Assembly (NCBI GenBank): GCA_036258055.1
Contig: DATAEK010000358.1
Coordinates: forward strand, 1-11,703
Direction: 5' to 3'
DNA from: DATAEK01 sp036258055
Lineage (GTDB): Bacteria > Acidobacteriota > Vicinamibacteria > Vicinamibacterales > 2-12-FULL-66-21
DNA: 11,703 nucleotides
The number at the start of each line of letters is the position of its first letter. Position 1 is the stretch's first letter. Made by a program: the position numbers and the translations under genes. Positions 1 through 8,118 of the stretch are shown here, piece after piece. The notes under the pieces are model-generated. The model did no database searches. It had not been told where the DNA came from and saw only the letters and a list, made by a program, of their open reading frames with translations.

Positions 1-144
1 GACCGTGGTGCTGAAAAAATTCCGCGCGTCCAGCGCATCGTTGCGAAGAAACTCGAACAGCGTGGAGTGAAATGCGTTCGAGCCGCGCTTCGACACCACG
101 TTGATCACCGCTCCGGAATTGCCGCCGAACTCCGCCGAGTACAT
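1..144 (-). pseudogene. Oar-like TonB-dependent receptor, 5'-truncated fragment
   Basis: Read on the minus strand from position 144 to the left edge, one frame stays open for 48 codons. It encodes the plug/first-strand region typical of Acidobacteriota Oar-like TonB-dependent receptors: YSAEFGGNSGAVINVVSKRG, then SNAFHSTLFEFLRNDALDAR and NFF. This corresponds to the DAQQGHSAGPYVDVVSRSG...NEALAANEFF stretch of the full receptor at 4182-7766. The family match stops at about 139-144. Upstream, the same frame is only the antisense of the response-regulator remnant, so signal peptide, carboxypeptidase-like domain and most of the plug are missing. The C-terminal barrel, if present, lies beyond the left edge. 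The family call is firm. That it is non-functional is inferred from the missing N-terminus. Confidence 0.82.
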
Positions 145-563
145 GAGCCAAGCGCAGATTCGGATTCTGACCGTCGACGACCACCCTGCGAGCGGGGATC
201 GCTGGATTGATCTCCGACGAACCGGACATGGCCCTCGTTGCCGAGGCCGAAACGGCCGGGATGCGATTGAGAAGGTCACTCGTCATCGTCCCGATGTCGC
301 GTTGATGGATTTCCAGATGCCGGAAATGGACGGTCTCGACGCGCTGGAAACCATCGCGGAACGGAAGGATCCGCTTTCGCCGATAGAAGTGCGCGTCCGG
401 CGCATGATCGCCCACGGCACAACTCGAACAAGGGCATTGCCGCCATCTGAACATCACCGAGGAAGACGTCAAGAGTCAGGTACGGTACATCCTCGCGAAG
501 CTCGGCGCGAACGATCGGACGCGCGCGGCGGTCCTCGGCATCAAGCGCGGCATCATCTCGTAG
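143..563 (+). pseudogene. NarL/LuxR-family response regulator, frameshifted and internally deleted
   Basis: The fragment starts MSQAQIRILTVDDHP, the first strand and acidic pair of a receiver domain. About five bases seem missing near 190, and the next frame reads GIAGLISDEPDMALVAEAE. A lost base near 250 returns to GRDAIEKVTRHRPDVALMDF, with the likely phosphorylated Asp in LMDF, then QMPEMDGLDALETI. The rest of the receiver and the linker, roughly 75 residues by comparison with the family, are absent. The sequence jumps to a LuxR-type helix-turn-helix (LSPIEVRV.RMIAHG). Further shifts near 419 and 443 precede LNITEEDVKSQVRYILAKLG, ANDRTRAAVLGIKRGIIS and a TAG stop. Such regulators usually partner histidine kinases like the one at 1027-4194, but this one is on the opposite strand and broken. 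No clear ribosome-binding site precedes the ATG, which overlaps the truncated receptor by two bases. Confidence 0.85.
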
Positions 564-644
564 CGGCCGACGAGTCGGGGTTTGCAGCGTTTCGTTCAGG
601 TCGCCGACGGCGGACGATCGGGTGACAACCGGGTCTGAGCGCCG

Positions 645-746
645 TCAGCGCACCGCCTCGGGCGACGGCACGATGGCGAGCGCGGCGGGCTGCGGTTCGG
701 CGCGGGCGCGCTTCATCTCGAAATGCAATTTCCAAATCTCGTAGAT
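645..746 (-). pseudogene. CusA/CzcA-type RND transporter, last ~33 codons only
   Basis: The minus-strand frame ending at TGA 645-647 reads YEIWKLHFEMKRARAEPQPA and then ALAIVPSPEAVR. This matches the C-terminus of the cusA-like gene at the right edge of the window (YEIWKWHFALKRTHAEPEPA, then ALGTVPSLEGVS). Similarity starts abruptly at about 746. The preceding frame (SPLPFAGEGPDRTW) is not RND sequence but the translation of a short palindromic repeat. This is the most truncated of four cusA 3' ends in the window. It lies downstream of the sensor kinase on the same strand and cannot encode a transporter. Confidence 0.85.
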
Positions 747-1026
747 CCTCCAGGTGCGGTCCGGACCCTCACCTGCAAAGGGCAACGGCGATGCCAGCGC
801 GCGATCCCTGGCCGACACGCCCGAAATACGCGACGGTGTTGCGGCCGCCGCGCGTACGCGTGTGTGTTTTCGGGCGGTGCGGGCGCTCACACGCAGCGGG
901 TGCTCACGAGGGCACGGTCCATTCCATCGTCACTGCCGCCGCATGAAGGGATCCGAACCGAATGAGTCGCCAGAGGGGACCGGTGCCAATTGCCCGTCCG
1001 ATACCGAGTGCATCTCGCGCCGCCGC
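747..1026. other. Non-coding stretch downstream of the sensor kinase
   Basis: About 280 bases lie between the kinase stop and the first cusA tail. Apart from the short palindrome at 766-783 I see no supported gene. Open frames here have no recognisable motif. A GCGTGTG/CACACGC inverted repeat with a loop of about 23 bases lies around 860-895, but there is no following T run, so I do not call a terminator. Confidence 0.5.
766..783. repeat. Short CCCT...AGGG palindrome, copy 1
   Basis: On the minus strand this reads GCCCTTTGCAGGTGAGGG, an imperfect palindrome. It resembles three other sites in the window (10372-10387, 11085-11103, 11162-11178) with pattern [G/T]CCCT[T/C]..G.GAGGG. It lies about 20 bases from where the cusA tail at 645-746 breaks off. 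It could be a REP-like element, but the sample is too small to define a family. Confidence 0.4.
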
Positions 1027-4000
1027 TCATTCGCCGTCGTGTCCTTCGGGTACTTGCCTTGGAGGCCAGGAGCGTGACAACCGCCAGCGTCTCGCGTAGA
1101 CGATGCTAGCTGGAAGCCGCAACTCGACCTCCGTGCCTGTACCCACCTCACTCCACACGGCCAACTTACCTCCTATCAGTGCCGCACGTTCCGGCATGCC
1201 GCGCAGGCCATAGTGTCCGTCGATCCCCTGGCCGGCGAGCACCGCGGGATCGATCCCCTTGCCATCGTCTCGCACGCGCAAGCGGAATTCATCGTAGTCG
1301 TAGCGGATATCGACCTCGATACGTCGGGCGCGAGCGTGCCGAAAGGCATTGCGGAGTGCTTCGGCGGCGGTCTTGTAGATCTCGTCGCGGACGGTCGGAC
1401 GCAAATCGCGCGCCTCGCCCTCGACGGCGACATGGAACGCTACCGTCTGGCCGCTCGTTGAATCGGTCGCGAGTTCCTGTCCGAGGGTGCTGATCGCCAC
1501 TGGCAGATTGTCGGTTTCGACAGTGGAGGTCCGCAACGCCTGCACGGCGTCCCGCCCTTCAGTGATCGCCTGCGCCGCTTGTGCAATCGCACGCTCCAGT
1601 TTCTCTTTCGCCTCGGCCGGGCAGTCCGGCAGCAGGTACCAAACAGTCTGGAACCGCAGCAGCAGGCCGTGGAAGCTTTGGAGCAGCGTGTCGTGAAGCT
1701 CCCGTGCGATGCGTGTCCGCTCGGCGACGCGCACACCCATGTTCAGCTCAAACCGCCGTTCCAATTGCCGGAGCCGGAGCCGCCATGCGGTCCAGAGCAG
1801 CCCGGTGAACAAAGTCACGCAGAGCGCGCGGAACGTGTTCGTCTGGTAGTACGCCGGCGCAATCGAAAACTCGAGCACGTCGCCCGCCTCATTCCACACG
1901 CCGTTGTTGTTGGCGGCGACCACGCGAAAGCGGTAATCGCCCGGCCCGAGATTCGAATACTTCACCGTGCGCTCGTTGACGACTTCTCGCCAGTCCGGGT
2001 CCTGTCCCTCGAGCCGGTACCGGAAGCGGACCTTTTCCGGCACGACGAAACTCAACGCCGTGTAATCGATCGAGAGATCGCGGACGCGCGGCGGCAGGCG
2101 ACGACCGCGGGATCCTCCCTCGTAGGTCTGCCCGTCCGCGGTGATCTGCTCGACACGCACCGGCGGCGGTAGCGCGTTGAACGGCAGCCGACGGGGATCG
2201 AGCACGCTGACGCCATCCCACGGCAGGAACCAGATCCTCCCGTCCGGCGACCTGGTCACTTGCGGCGTGTAGCCCCCGGGCGCCGCGTGGATCCTGACAC
2301 CATCGACGACGTGGAGCACCGCGGCATGAACTCGCTGCAGCGTCGCTGGGTCCTTTGCAACGGCAGCAGCCCACGTGTCCAGCTCACGCCGTCCGACCCG
2401 GGCCAGACCGCACGCTGTGTACAGCCAGAGCGCGCGATCGTCGTCCTCGATCACCCAGTTCACGCCGTCGCAGGGCAGCCCGTTCTTCACCGTCAGCGTG
2501 TGGACCCGGCCATCCTTGACGCGACTGATCCCGCCCTCAGTGGCCACCCAGATCGTGCCGTCAGCGTCACGGTGAAGTCCACCAGTCAGGCCTCGTCCCA
2601 CGCCCTCCGGCGCACCAAATGACGCGACGATGTGGCCATCCTTGAAATACTTGAGTCCACTGGGACGGAATCCGAGCCAAAGGCCGCCGCCGACGGGGTT
2701 GGCGAGCATGACGACGGCCGCGCTCTCCAACCCCAGGCTCGCCCACGAAATCCGTTTCACGATGCGGTCATCGACTACATGAAGGAGATCGTGATCTTCA
2801 CTGATCCAGATATTGCCGGTCGCGTCTCCTGTGATGGCCTGCACGCCGCCCGAAATACCGCCGACCGGGATGAAACGCTCGTTCTCGAAGTAGGCCACGC
2901 CGGCATGCGTCGAAACCCAGATTCGCCGTCGATCATCTTCGAACAGTGAGTGAATGAGATTGTGCGGGAGACCCGTGGCGCGAATCTCGCGCACATTCCA
3001 ACGGGGCCGCGGTGATTCCACGGAACTCCAATTGGCTGACAATACCGGCCGAATCCGCTCAACGGCTCTCTCCGATCCAGACCGCGCGAAGTTCTCTGTG
3101 CGGTAGATCGTGAGGCGCCCGTCCTGCAATCGGTTCAAGCCATCGAGGGTACCTACCCACACGCTCCCGTCCTTGGCAGCGAGAACCGACCACGCCGTCT
3201 GAGACAACCCGTGTTTCACAGTAATGGTTGCGACGGCGATATCACGAAACCGGTCGAGGCCATTGTCGGTCGCTACCCAGATGTTGCCCTCTCGATCCTC
3301 GAAGAGGGTCCGGATGTAATCGCCGGACAGCCCGTCGGTGACGGAAAACGAGTCGATCCGGCCGTCGTGGACACGCAGCAGGCCTCGGTCGAATGTGCCG
3401 ATCCAGAGTCCCCCGTCGCGATCTCGCAGCACATGCGACGGTAAAAAGGGCCGGTCGATCGCCACGGGCGATCCACTGATATGTTCGCCGCTCAGCTGTT
3501 TGAGGGCGCCGCGCACGACGATCAGCAGTGTGTCGCGCTCCCCGCTTTCGACGATAGCCTGCGAACCCTCGATATCGAACAGTGGGTACAGCGATGGCGG
3601 GCCAGGTTTCCACCTCCATAATCCCGTTTGCGCTCCCACCCAAAGCCGGCCGTGACGATCCTCGTAGAGCGAGCTGGTTCGGTCGCCGAATTCGCGGCGT
3701 TCCCCGGTGCATGTGACGGCGTCGTCGCGAAAGGCACACAGCAAGCCGGGACGCGGTTGTCGCGTTCCGGCCCAGACCGTGCCTTCACGATCCTCCAAGA
3801 GCACACCGATCGCTTGTTCGGCAAGTTCGGGGTACAACGTCAGCGTGGCGTTCTTCCAGCGCGCCAGCCCTAACTCGGTTCCGATCCAGAGGCTGCCATC
3901 GCGCGTCCCCAGCAGACTGCGAATGTAGTTGCTCGGCAGGTGCTGGCCCGCCGGCGGCTGCCACACCTGATATCTGACGCCATCGAAACGCAGGACGCCG

Positions 4001-4194
4001 AACTGCGTGCCGAGCCAGAGATAGCCGTCGCGCGCTTGAGTAATTGCGGATATCGCGTCTTTGAGGGCGCCATCGCGAACTCTCCACGACGCATGCGAGT
4101 ACTGGCTCAGATCCAGCGCTGGATTGAGCGCCAGCGCGGCAGGGCTCCAGCCCAGCACGGTTGCGGCGAGCCCGATCGGGATCAGAAAACGCAT
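1027..4194 (-). CDS. Sensor histidine kinase with two-component-regulator propeller and Y_Y_Y domains
   Basis: This 1055-residue protein begins with a signal peptide (residues 1-22, ending AALA). About 14 Reg_prop blades follow, e.g. DGYLWLGTQFGVLRFDG near 56, DGSLWIGTELGLARW near 99 and EGNIWVATDNGLDRF near 302, up to about 665; this would fold as two seven-bladed periplasmic propellers. A Y_Y_Y domain spans about 705-780 and a membrane helix about 788-806. The cytoplasmic HisKA_3 domain has its phosphoacceptor in RELHDTLLQ (His834). The HATPase domain has the N box at EALRNAFRHA (Asn949), DDGKG at 976-980 and YGLRGMPERA at 995-1004. There is no fused receiver, so a separate response regulator is needed and none intact is in view. 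The start overlaps the upstream receptor gene by 13 bases, suggesting translational coupling. The ligand is unknown; that it senses the receptor's substrate is inference. Confidence 0.95.
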   Translation of the reverse strand: MRFLIPIGLAATVLGWSPAALALNPALDLSQYSHASWRVRDGALKDAISAITQARDGYLWLGTQFGVLRFDGVRYQVWQPPAGQHLPSNYIRSLLGTRDGSLWIGTELGLARWKNATLTLYPELAEQAIGVLLEDREGTVWAGTRQPRPGLLCAFRDDAVTCTGERREFGDRTSSLYEDRHGRLWVGAQTGLWRWKPGPPSLYPLFDIEGSQAIVESGERDTLLIVVRGALKQLSGEHISGSPVAIDRPFLPSHVLRDRDGGLWIGTFDRGLLRVHDGRIDSFSVTDGLSGDYIRTLFEDREGNIWVATDNGLDRFRDIAVATITVKHGLSQTAWSVLAAKDGSVWVGTLDGLNRLQDGRLTIYRTENFARSGSERAVERIRPVLSANWSSVESPRPRWNVREIRATGLPHNLIHSLFEDDRRRIWVSTHAGVAYFENERFIPVGGISGGVQAITGDATGNIWISEDHDLLHVVDDRIVKRISWASLGLESAAVVMLANPVGGGLWLGFRPSGLKYFKDGHIVASFGAPEGVGRGLTGGLHRDADGTIWVATEGGISRVKDGRVHTLTVKNGLPCDGVNWVIEDDDRALWLYTACGLARVGRRELDTWAAAVAKDPATLQRVHAAVLHVVDGVRIHAAPGGYTPQVTRSPDGRIWFLPWDGVSVLDPRRLPFNALPPPVRVEQITADGQTYEGGSRGRRLPPRVRDLSIDYTALSFVVPEKVRFRYRLEGQDPDWREVVNERTVKYSNLGPGDYRFRVVAANNNGVWNEAGDVLEFSIAPAYYQTNTFRALCVTLFTGLLWTAWRLRLRQLERRFELNMGVRVAERTRIARELHDTLLQSFHGLLLRFQTVWYLLPDCPAEAKEKLERAIAQAAQAITEGRDAVQALRTSTVETDNLPVAISTLGQELATDSTSGQTVAFHVAVEGEARDLRPTVRDEIYKTAAEALRNAFRHARARRIEVDIRYDYDEFRLRVRDDGKGIDPAVLAGQGIDGHYGLRGMPERAALIGGKLAVWSEVGTGTEVELRLPASIVYARRWRLSRSWPPRQVPEGHDGE

Positions 4195-7100
4195 CGCAGC
4201 CCGAGCTGGATATTGCGCGGGAGGTTCACTTGGCTCGTCACGCGTCCGAAGTTCGAGCTGGTCGGATCGAGGATCGGCTCGCCGAACTGTGTCGCGTTCA
4301 GCGCATTCAGAAACTCCAGGCGCAATTGCAGCCGGGCCCGATCCGTCACGTCGAAGTTCTTAATTAGCGAGAAGTCGAGCTGGCTGATGGCCTGCGAGCG
4401 GAACCCGGACAGCGTCGAGGGAAACGTCCGGACGTTGTTGCGAAGGCGAATATCGACTCCTGGCGAAAAGAACCCGCTGGTGTCGAAGACCGCACGGTTC
4501 GGGTCAGCTGGCGTACTCACCGTGCTGCTGCCGATGTTGGTACGCAGCGCCTCCAAGTCGCCGAAGTACGCTACGTTGCCCCAGGCCAGGGGACGACCGC
4601 TTTGGTACTGATAGATGCCCTGAACTTGAAATCCTCCAATCAGCGCCTCGAGCAGCCTGCCCGGTCTGGTCAGAATGCGGCGGCCTGTCCCGAATGGGAG
4701 TTCATAGATGCCGCTCAGGACGAGGCGATGCGGGTAGTCGTCCCGAGACCTCCGCTCCTCCAGCTCGGAGTCCGTCGGGTTGAGCAGCGACGCCCGCTCC
4801 GTGAGCCTGGAGAAGGTGTAGCCGCCGTCCACGGTAAACCCGTCGGCGAAACGGCGCTCGATCCCAACCTGCAACGAGTTGTACACGGCCTCGCCGTCGT
4901 AGCGCTCGGAGACGATGCTGCTGAACTGCGGGTACGGCCGCAGGAGTTGCTGCCGCTCGATCGTGGGGCCATTCAGGCCGGTGCCGGGCAACAGCCCCCA
5001 AAAGGGGTTCGGAACCTGCGCCAACAGGAAGGCGTCGACGGCTGGATCGCGGTCGCGGCGCGTCGTCAGGTACTGCCGTGGAACTGGGTTCAGCTCGACG
5101 TTGCTGACACGCATGTCATGGTTCACGTTGCGCACGAACGCGGCCTCGATCAGAACCCGTCCCGGGAGCTCGCGTTGGAGGCTGACGGCGTAGCGCCGAG
5201 AGAGCGCGGTCTTGCGCTCGATCGGGAAGACGGTGACACTCTGGCCGAGCGAAGTGGCGAGGCCCAGCGAAGCGCCGGGTGGTTCGAGCACGCCTCCCGG
5301 GAAGGGGTTCGCCAGATTGGCGTTGAACGTCAGCCCGGCATCCAGCGTCGGCACGAGCAGCGTCGACTGGGAAAAGCCCGTCTGGTTGACGGCGTCGATG
5401 TAGGACGGGGTGGCATAGATTGCGAACCCGCCCCGTAACACCGTCCTCGAGTTGAGCTCGTAGGCGAACCCGATCCGCGGCTGAACGTTGTTCCTGTCCG
5501 CCTCGTAAAACCCGCGCGCGCCTTCGTTCACGAACAGCAAGCCGCCTTTGACACTGAATGCGTCGACAGCAACCTGCGGAATCGGGTTCGCAGCGTAGGC
5601 AACACGAGCCGCCCGTTCGACGGGGCTCGGCGACGTGAAGTCGAATCCGCGCGTGTTCCGATTGTCGCGCTCGTTCGGGGGCGTTTCCATGTCCCAGCGC
5701 AGCCCGAGATTCACGGTCAGGCGGCTGGACACCTTCCAGTCGTCCTGAACGAACAAGGCGTGATAGAGCAGTTGATTGTTGCGGGTGGCGTTCCGCTCGA
5801 CTCGCCCCCCCGACGGCAGGCCGAGCAACACGGCCGCCAGTTCCTGGCCGATTGGCGCCGCCGGAGAGTCGCTGAACTGACGCGTCACCACCTGGCGGGC
5901 ATCGAACTCGTACAAGCCGGCCGCGTGCGTCGCCGGGATCTCTCTCACCCGATAGACCCGAACGTCATAGCCGGCATGAAGTCGGTGATTGCCTCTCGAC
6001 GAAGTAACAGTTGGCTGGAAGGAGTAGACGTCGAAGATCTGCTTACCCGACAGCGCACCGCCCACCGTGCCGCCGCCCGTATTCGGATTGAAGTTGGTGA
6101 TGTTGAACTGGGGGAAGTAGCCGGTTTCCTGGAACAGCGCCGTCGTGCTCTCACCGAAGCCGAGCGCGGCGAGGTCGAACACCCCTTCGGCGGCCCGCGA
6201 GCTCTTGCTCTCGAAACGCGTCAGGCCGAAGCGTGCGTTCACCATCCACGTCGACGACGCGGCGTAGACGTGGTCGAACGCGAGTGAATCGTTGATGCGG
6301 AAGGAGTCCGAGGTGGTCGGATCGACGCCGCTGATCTCGCCCGACCACCCTTCGGTGTGCTGCTTCCGGCGATTGTGGCTGTAACGGACGAAGAACCGCT
6401 GTTTCTGATTGATCACCACGTCCGCGCGGGTCGACACGGAGTAGAAGTAATCGGTACGCGGCACTGCAGCGATGAGGTTGTTGCGGCACTGGGAATCGGT
6501 ACATGGCAGATTGGGCAGCGGCCAATATGACAAGTAGTTTCTCCCGATCTGGCTCATCCGTTCCGTCGGGATGATGTTGTCCGGGAACGGGGTCCGTTCC
6601 ACTCGTCCGTCTGGTCTCACAAACGCGGTCGCCGGATCGTAGATGACAATGCTGGGCAGCAACGCGGAAAAATCTCCGTTGCGCATGACCTCGGTCGGCA
6701 CCGTGAACCTGCTCGTCGACGGCGTGGTCTGGCGCAGCCCCTCGTAGGCCAGAAAGAAGAAGAGCCGGTCCTTGCCGCTCCACATGCCGCCGGGCACGGG
6801 GAGCATCACCGGGCCACCAAAGGTCGCGCCATAACGGTTATAGCGAAGAGGGTTTTTCCTGCAGTCGCCGTCCGAATCCCTTTCGCAGTTGGGATTGGCG
6901 TTGACAAAGAACTCGTTCGCAGCAAGAGCCTCGTTGCGATTGAACCAATGGATCGACCCGGACGCACGGTTCGCCCCGCTCCGCGACACGACGTCGACGT
7001 ACGGCCCCGCCGAGTGGCCTTGCTGGGCGTCGAAGCTCGACGTCACAATCTTGAACTCTTGGACCGCTTCAGCGGGCGGCACGTACGCCACCTGCCGCCC

Positions 7101-7766
7101 GAACGCCGCGTTATTGGGCACACCGTCGAGCGTGAACTCGCCGGCTTGTGACCCCGCGCCGTTGGCGGAGATGCTCGACGTCCCGCCGTTGTCGAACGGC
7201 CGCGTGAAGCGCAGGTTGTTCACATCGGTGAACGCGATGCCCGGAGCGAGACGTGCGAGTGTGAACGGATTGCCGTCGGCAAGTGGAAGTTCCTCGATGC
7301 GGCGGCGGTCGATGACCGACCCGATCGACGACCCCCTCTGCAGCAGGGGTGTCGCGTCGGCGCTCACCATCACGCTTGAATCGATTTGTCCAATGGTGAG
7401 GCGTGCGTCGAGTGTTAACCGATCGCCCACTCGGATCTCGACGTCCTCGAAGATCGCCAGCTGAAAACCTTTCGCCTCGAGGCGGAGACGGTATCGGCCC
7501 GGCGGGAGGTACTCGAGAATGTAGAAGCCATCGGGGTTGGTAACGGTAACGAGTGTCGCGTTGGTCGCGAGTTCCGTCAGCGCTACCCGCGCTCCGGGGA
7601 GCACCGCACCGGTCTGGTCCGTGACAATGCCGGCCAGCGTGCCTCGAAACTGCTGACTCGATACGATCGCTGGGGTAGCGCACATGACGATTCCCAGCAG
7701 AACCGCTCGCCCCCCCTGCGCTATGCGCGTCGGACGGGATGTCGCGCGTGGCCCCGTCGTATACAT
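4182..7766 (-). CDS. Oar-like TonB-dependent outer-membrane receptor
   Basis: From the chosen start this is 1194 residues, full length for the large Acidobacteriota receptors (about 1000-1250). The frame is open 22 codons further upstream. I chose MYTTGPRATS at 7766 because GGAG lies 8 bases before it and a hydrophobic signal peptide follows (AVLLGIVMCATPAIVSS, cleaved near residue 37). A CarboxypepD_reg domain covers about 40-125 (GIVTDQTGAVLPGARVALTE, then NPDGFYILEYLPPGRYRL). The plug runs to about 260 (EELPLADGNPFTLARLAPGI), followed by a long beta-barrel with NPLRYNRYGATFGGPV and an internal YSFQPTVTSSRGNHRLHAGY. The protein ends in Phe (LGLRCVF), as expected for outer-membrane barrels. 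It should use TonB energy to import a bulky substrate; no sequence feature identifies it. It is first in an operon with the overlapping sensor kinase. Confidence 0.95.
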   Translation of the reverse strand: MYTTGPRATSRPTRIAQGGRAVLLGIVMCATPAIVSSQQFRGTLAGIVTDQTGAVLPGARVALTELATNATLVTVTNPDGFYILEYLPPGRYRLRLEAKGFQLAIFEDVEIRVGDRLTLDARLTIGQIDSSVMVSADATPLLQRGSSIGSVIDRRRIEELPLADGNPFTLARLAPGIAFTDVNNLRFTRPFDNGGTSSISANGAGSQAGEFTLDGVPNNAAFGRQVAYVPPAEAVQEFKIVTSSFDAQQGHSAGPYVDVVSRSGANRASGSIHWFNRNEALAANEFFVNANPNCERDSDGDCRKNPLRYNRYGATFGGPVMLPVPGGMWSGKDRLFFFLAYEGLRQTTPSTSRFTVPTEVMRNGDFSALLPSIVIYDPATAFVRPDGRVERTPFPDNIIPTERMSQIGRNYLSYWPLPNLPCTDSQCRNNLIAAVPRTDYFYSVSTRADVVINQKQRFFVRYSHNRRKQHTEGWSGEISGVDPTTSDSFRINDSLAFDHVYAASSTWMVNARFGLTRFESKSSRAAEGVFDLAALGFGESTTALFQETGYFPQFNITNFNPNTGGGTVGGALSGKQIFDVYSFQPTVTSSRGNHRLHAGYDVRVYRVREIPATHAAGLYEFDARQVVTRQFSDSPAAPIGQELAAVLLGLPSGGRVERNATRNNQLLYHALFVQDDWKVSSRLTVNLGLRWDMETPPNERDNRNTRGFDFTSPSPVERAARVAYAANPIPQVAVDAFSVKGGLLFVNEGARGFYEADRNNVQPRIGFAYELNSRTVLRGGFAIYATPSYIDAVNQTGFSQSTLLVPTLDAGLTFNANLANPFPGGVLEPPGASLGLATSLGQSVTVFPIERKTALSRRYAVSLQRELPGRVLIEAAFVRNVNHDMRVSNVELNPVPRQYLTTRRDRDPAVDAFLLAQVPNPFWGLLPGTGLNGPTIERQQLLRPYPQFSSIVSERYDGEAVYNSLQVGIERRFADGFTVDGGYTFSRLTERASLLNPTDSELEERRSRDDYPHRLVLSGIYELPFGTGRRILTRPGRLLEALIGGFQVQGIYQYQSGRPLAWGNVAYFGDLEALRTNIGSSTVSTPADPNRAVFDTSGFFSPGVDIRLRNNVRTFPSTLSGFRSQAISQLDFSLIKNFDVTDRARLQLRLEFLNALNATQFGEPILDPTSSNFGRVTSQVNLPRNIQLGLRCVF

Positions 7767-7774
7767 GTTCCGTT

Positions 7775-7778
7775 CTCC
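7775..7778 (-). promoter_or_regulatory. Ribosome-binding site deciding the receptor start
   Basis: On the minus strand GGAG is followed by AACGGAAC and then the ATG at 7766, an ideal 8-base spacing. The longer frame starting at 7832 would put a non-signal-like, Arg/Cys-rich segment in front of the signal peptide. Confidence 0.65.
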
Positions 7779-7940
7779 GAAAGTATCCCGGCAGACTCGT
7801 CTGCGTCCCGCGCCGGTGACGCAGAAACCCAAGCTACGATGTCCGCACCAGAGACCGGCAACACCACCAAGTTTTCCAGAAATTCCGAACGCGATTTAAC
7901 CACGCGAGCTTGCCGTCTGAGCGACCCAACAGCGCTTTTC

Positions 7941-7952
7941 ACTCTAAAGAGT
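7941..7952. promoter_or_regulatory. Perfect 5+5 inverted repeat, possible operator
   Basis: ACTCTAAAGAGT has five-base arms around AA. It is the only neat symmetric site I noticed in the receptor operon's upstream region. Its position suits an operator, but twelve-base palindromes also arise by chance, and no regulator is identified. Confidence 0.2.
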
Positions 7953-8118
7953 TGGAAGGGGCGCCCCAAAGGGTCGCCGCCTTCGGGAGCACTCAACTGA
8001 AGCGCGAGTGCCGGTTACGGCGACCGCCACCAAGGCGGCGCTTAAGCGTCGCGCGGCTTCAGCCGAATCCACGCACGGTATCCGGCGACCGCGCCATCGG
8101 ATACCAGTCCGCTTTGTC

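Larger units (their letters stand above)
7767..8118. other. Upstream region of the receptor operon, no supported gene
   Basis: About 350 bases separate the receptor start from the second cusA tail. The operon promoter should be here, but I see no convincing -35/-10 pair. An inverted repeat ACTCT-AA-AGAGT sits at 7941-7952, about 175 bases upstream of the start. Next to the cusA tail, two short minus-strand frames end at 8042 (...GYRAWIRLKPRDA) and 8059 (...WYPMARSPDTVRGFG). Either could be the original end of that cusA copy after a slip in the run of six C; neither is a known motif to me. Confidence 0.4.

Noticed and set aside
860..895. GCGTGTG/CACACGC inverted repeat as a terminator of the kinase operon
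   Set aside because: Long loop, weak stem and no T run.
1440..1736. Open frames antisense or frame-shifted within the kinase gene (also 1579-2172, 3242-3739, 3940-4611)
   Set aside because: Arg/Pro/Ala-rich shadow frames of a GC-rich gene with no motif. The kinase frame has complete domains throughout.
4602..5438. 278-codon plus-strand frame inside the receptor gene
   Set aside because: Antisense of the receptor barrel. Its composition is that expected of an opposite-strand shadow, and the receptor frame is clearly the coding one.
7721..7996. 91-codon minus-strand frame upstream of the receptor
   Set aside because: Overlaps the receptor start and its ribosome-binding site in another frame, with no recognisable motif.
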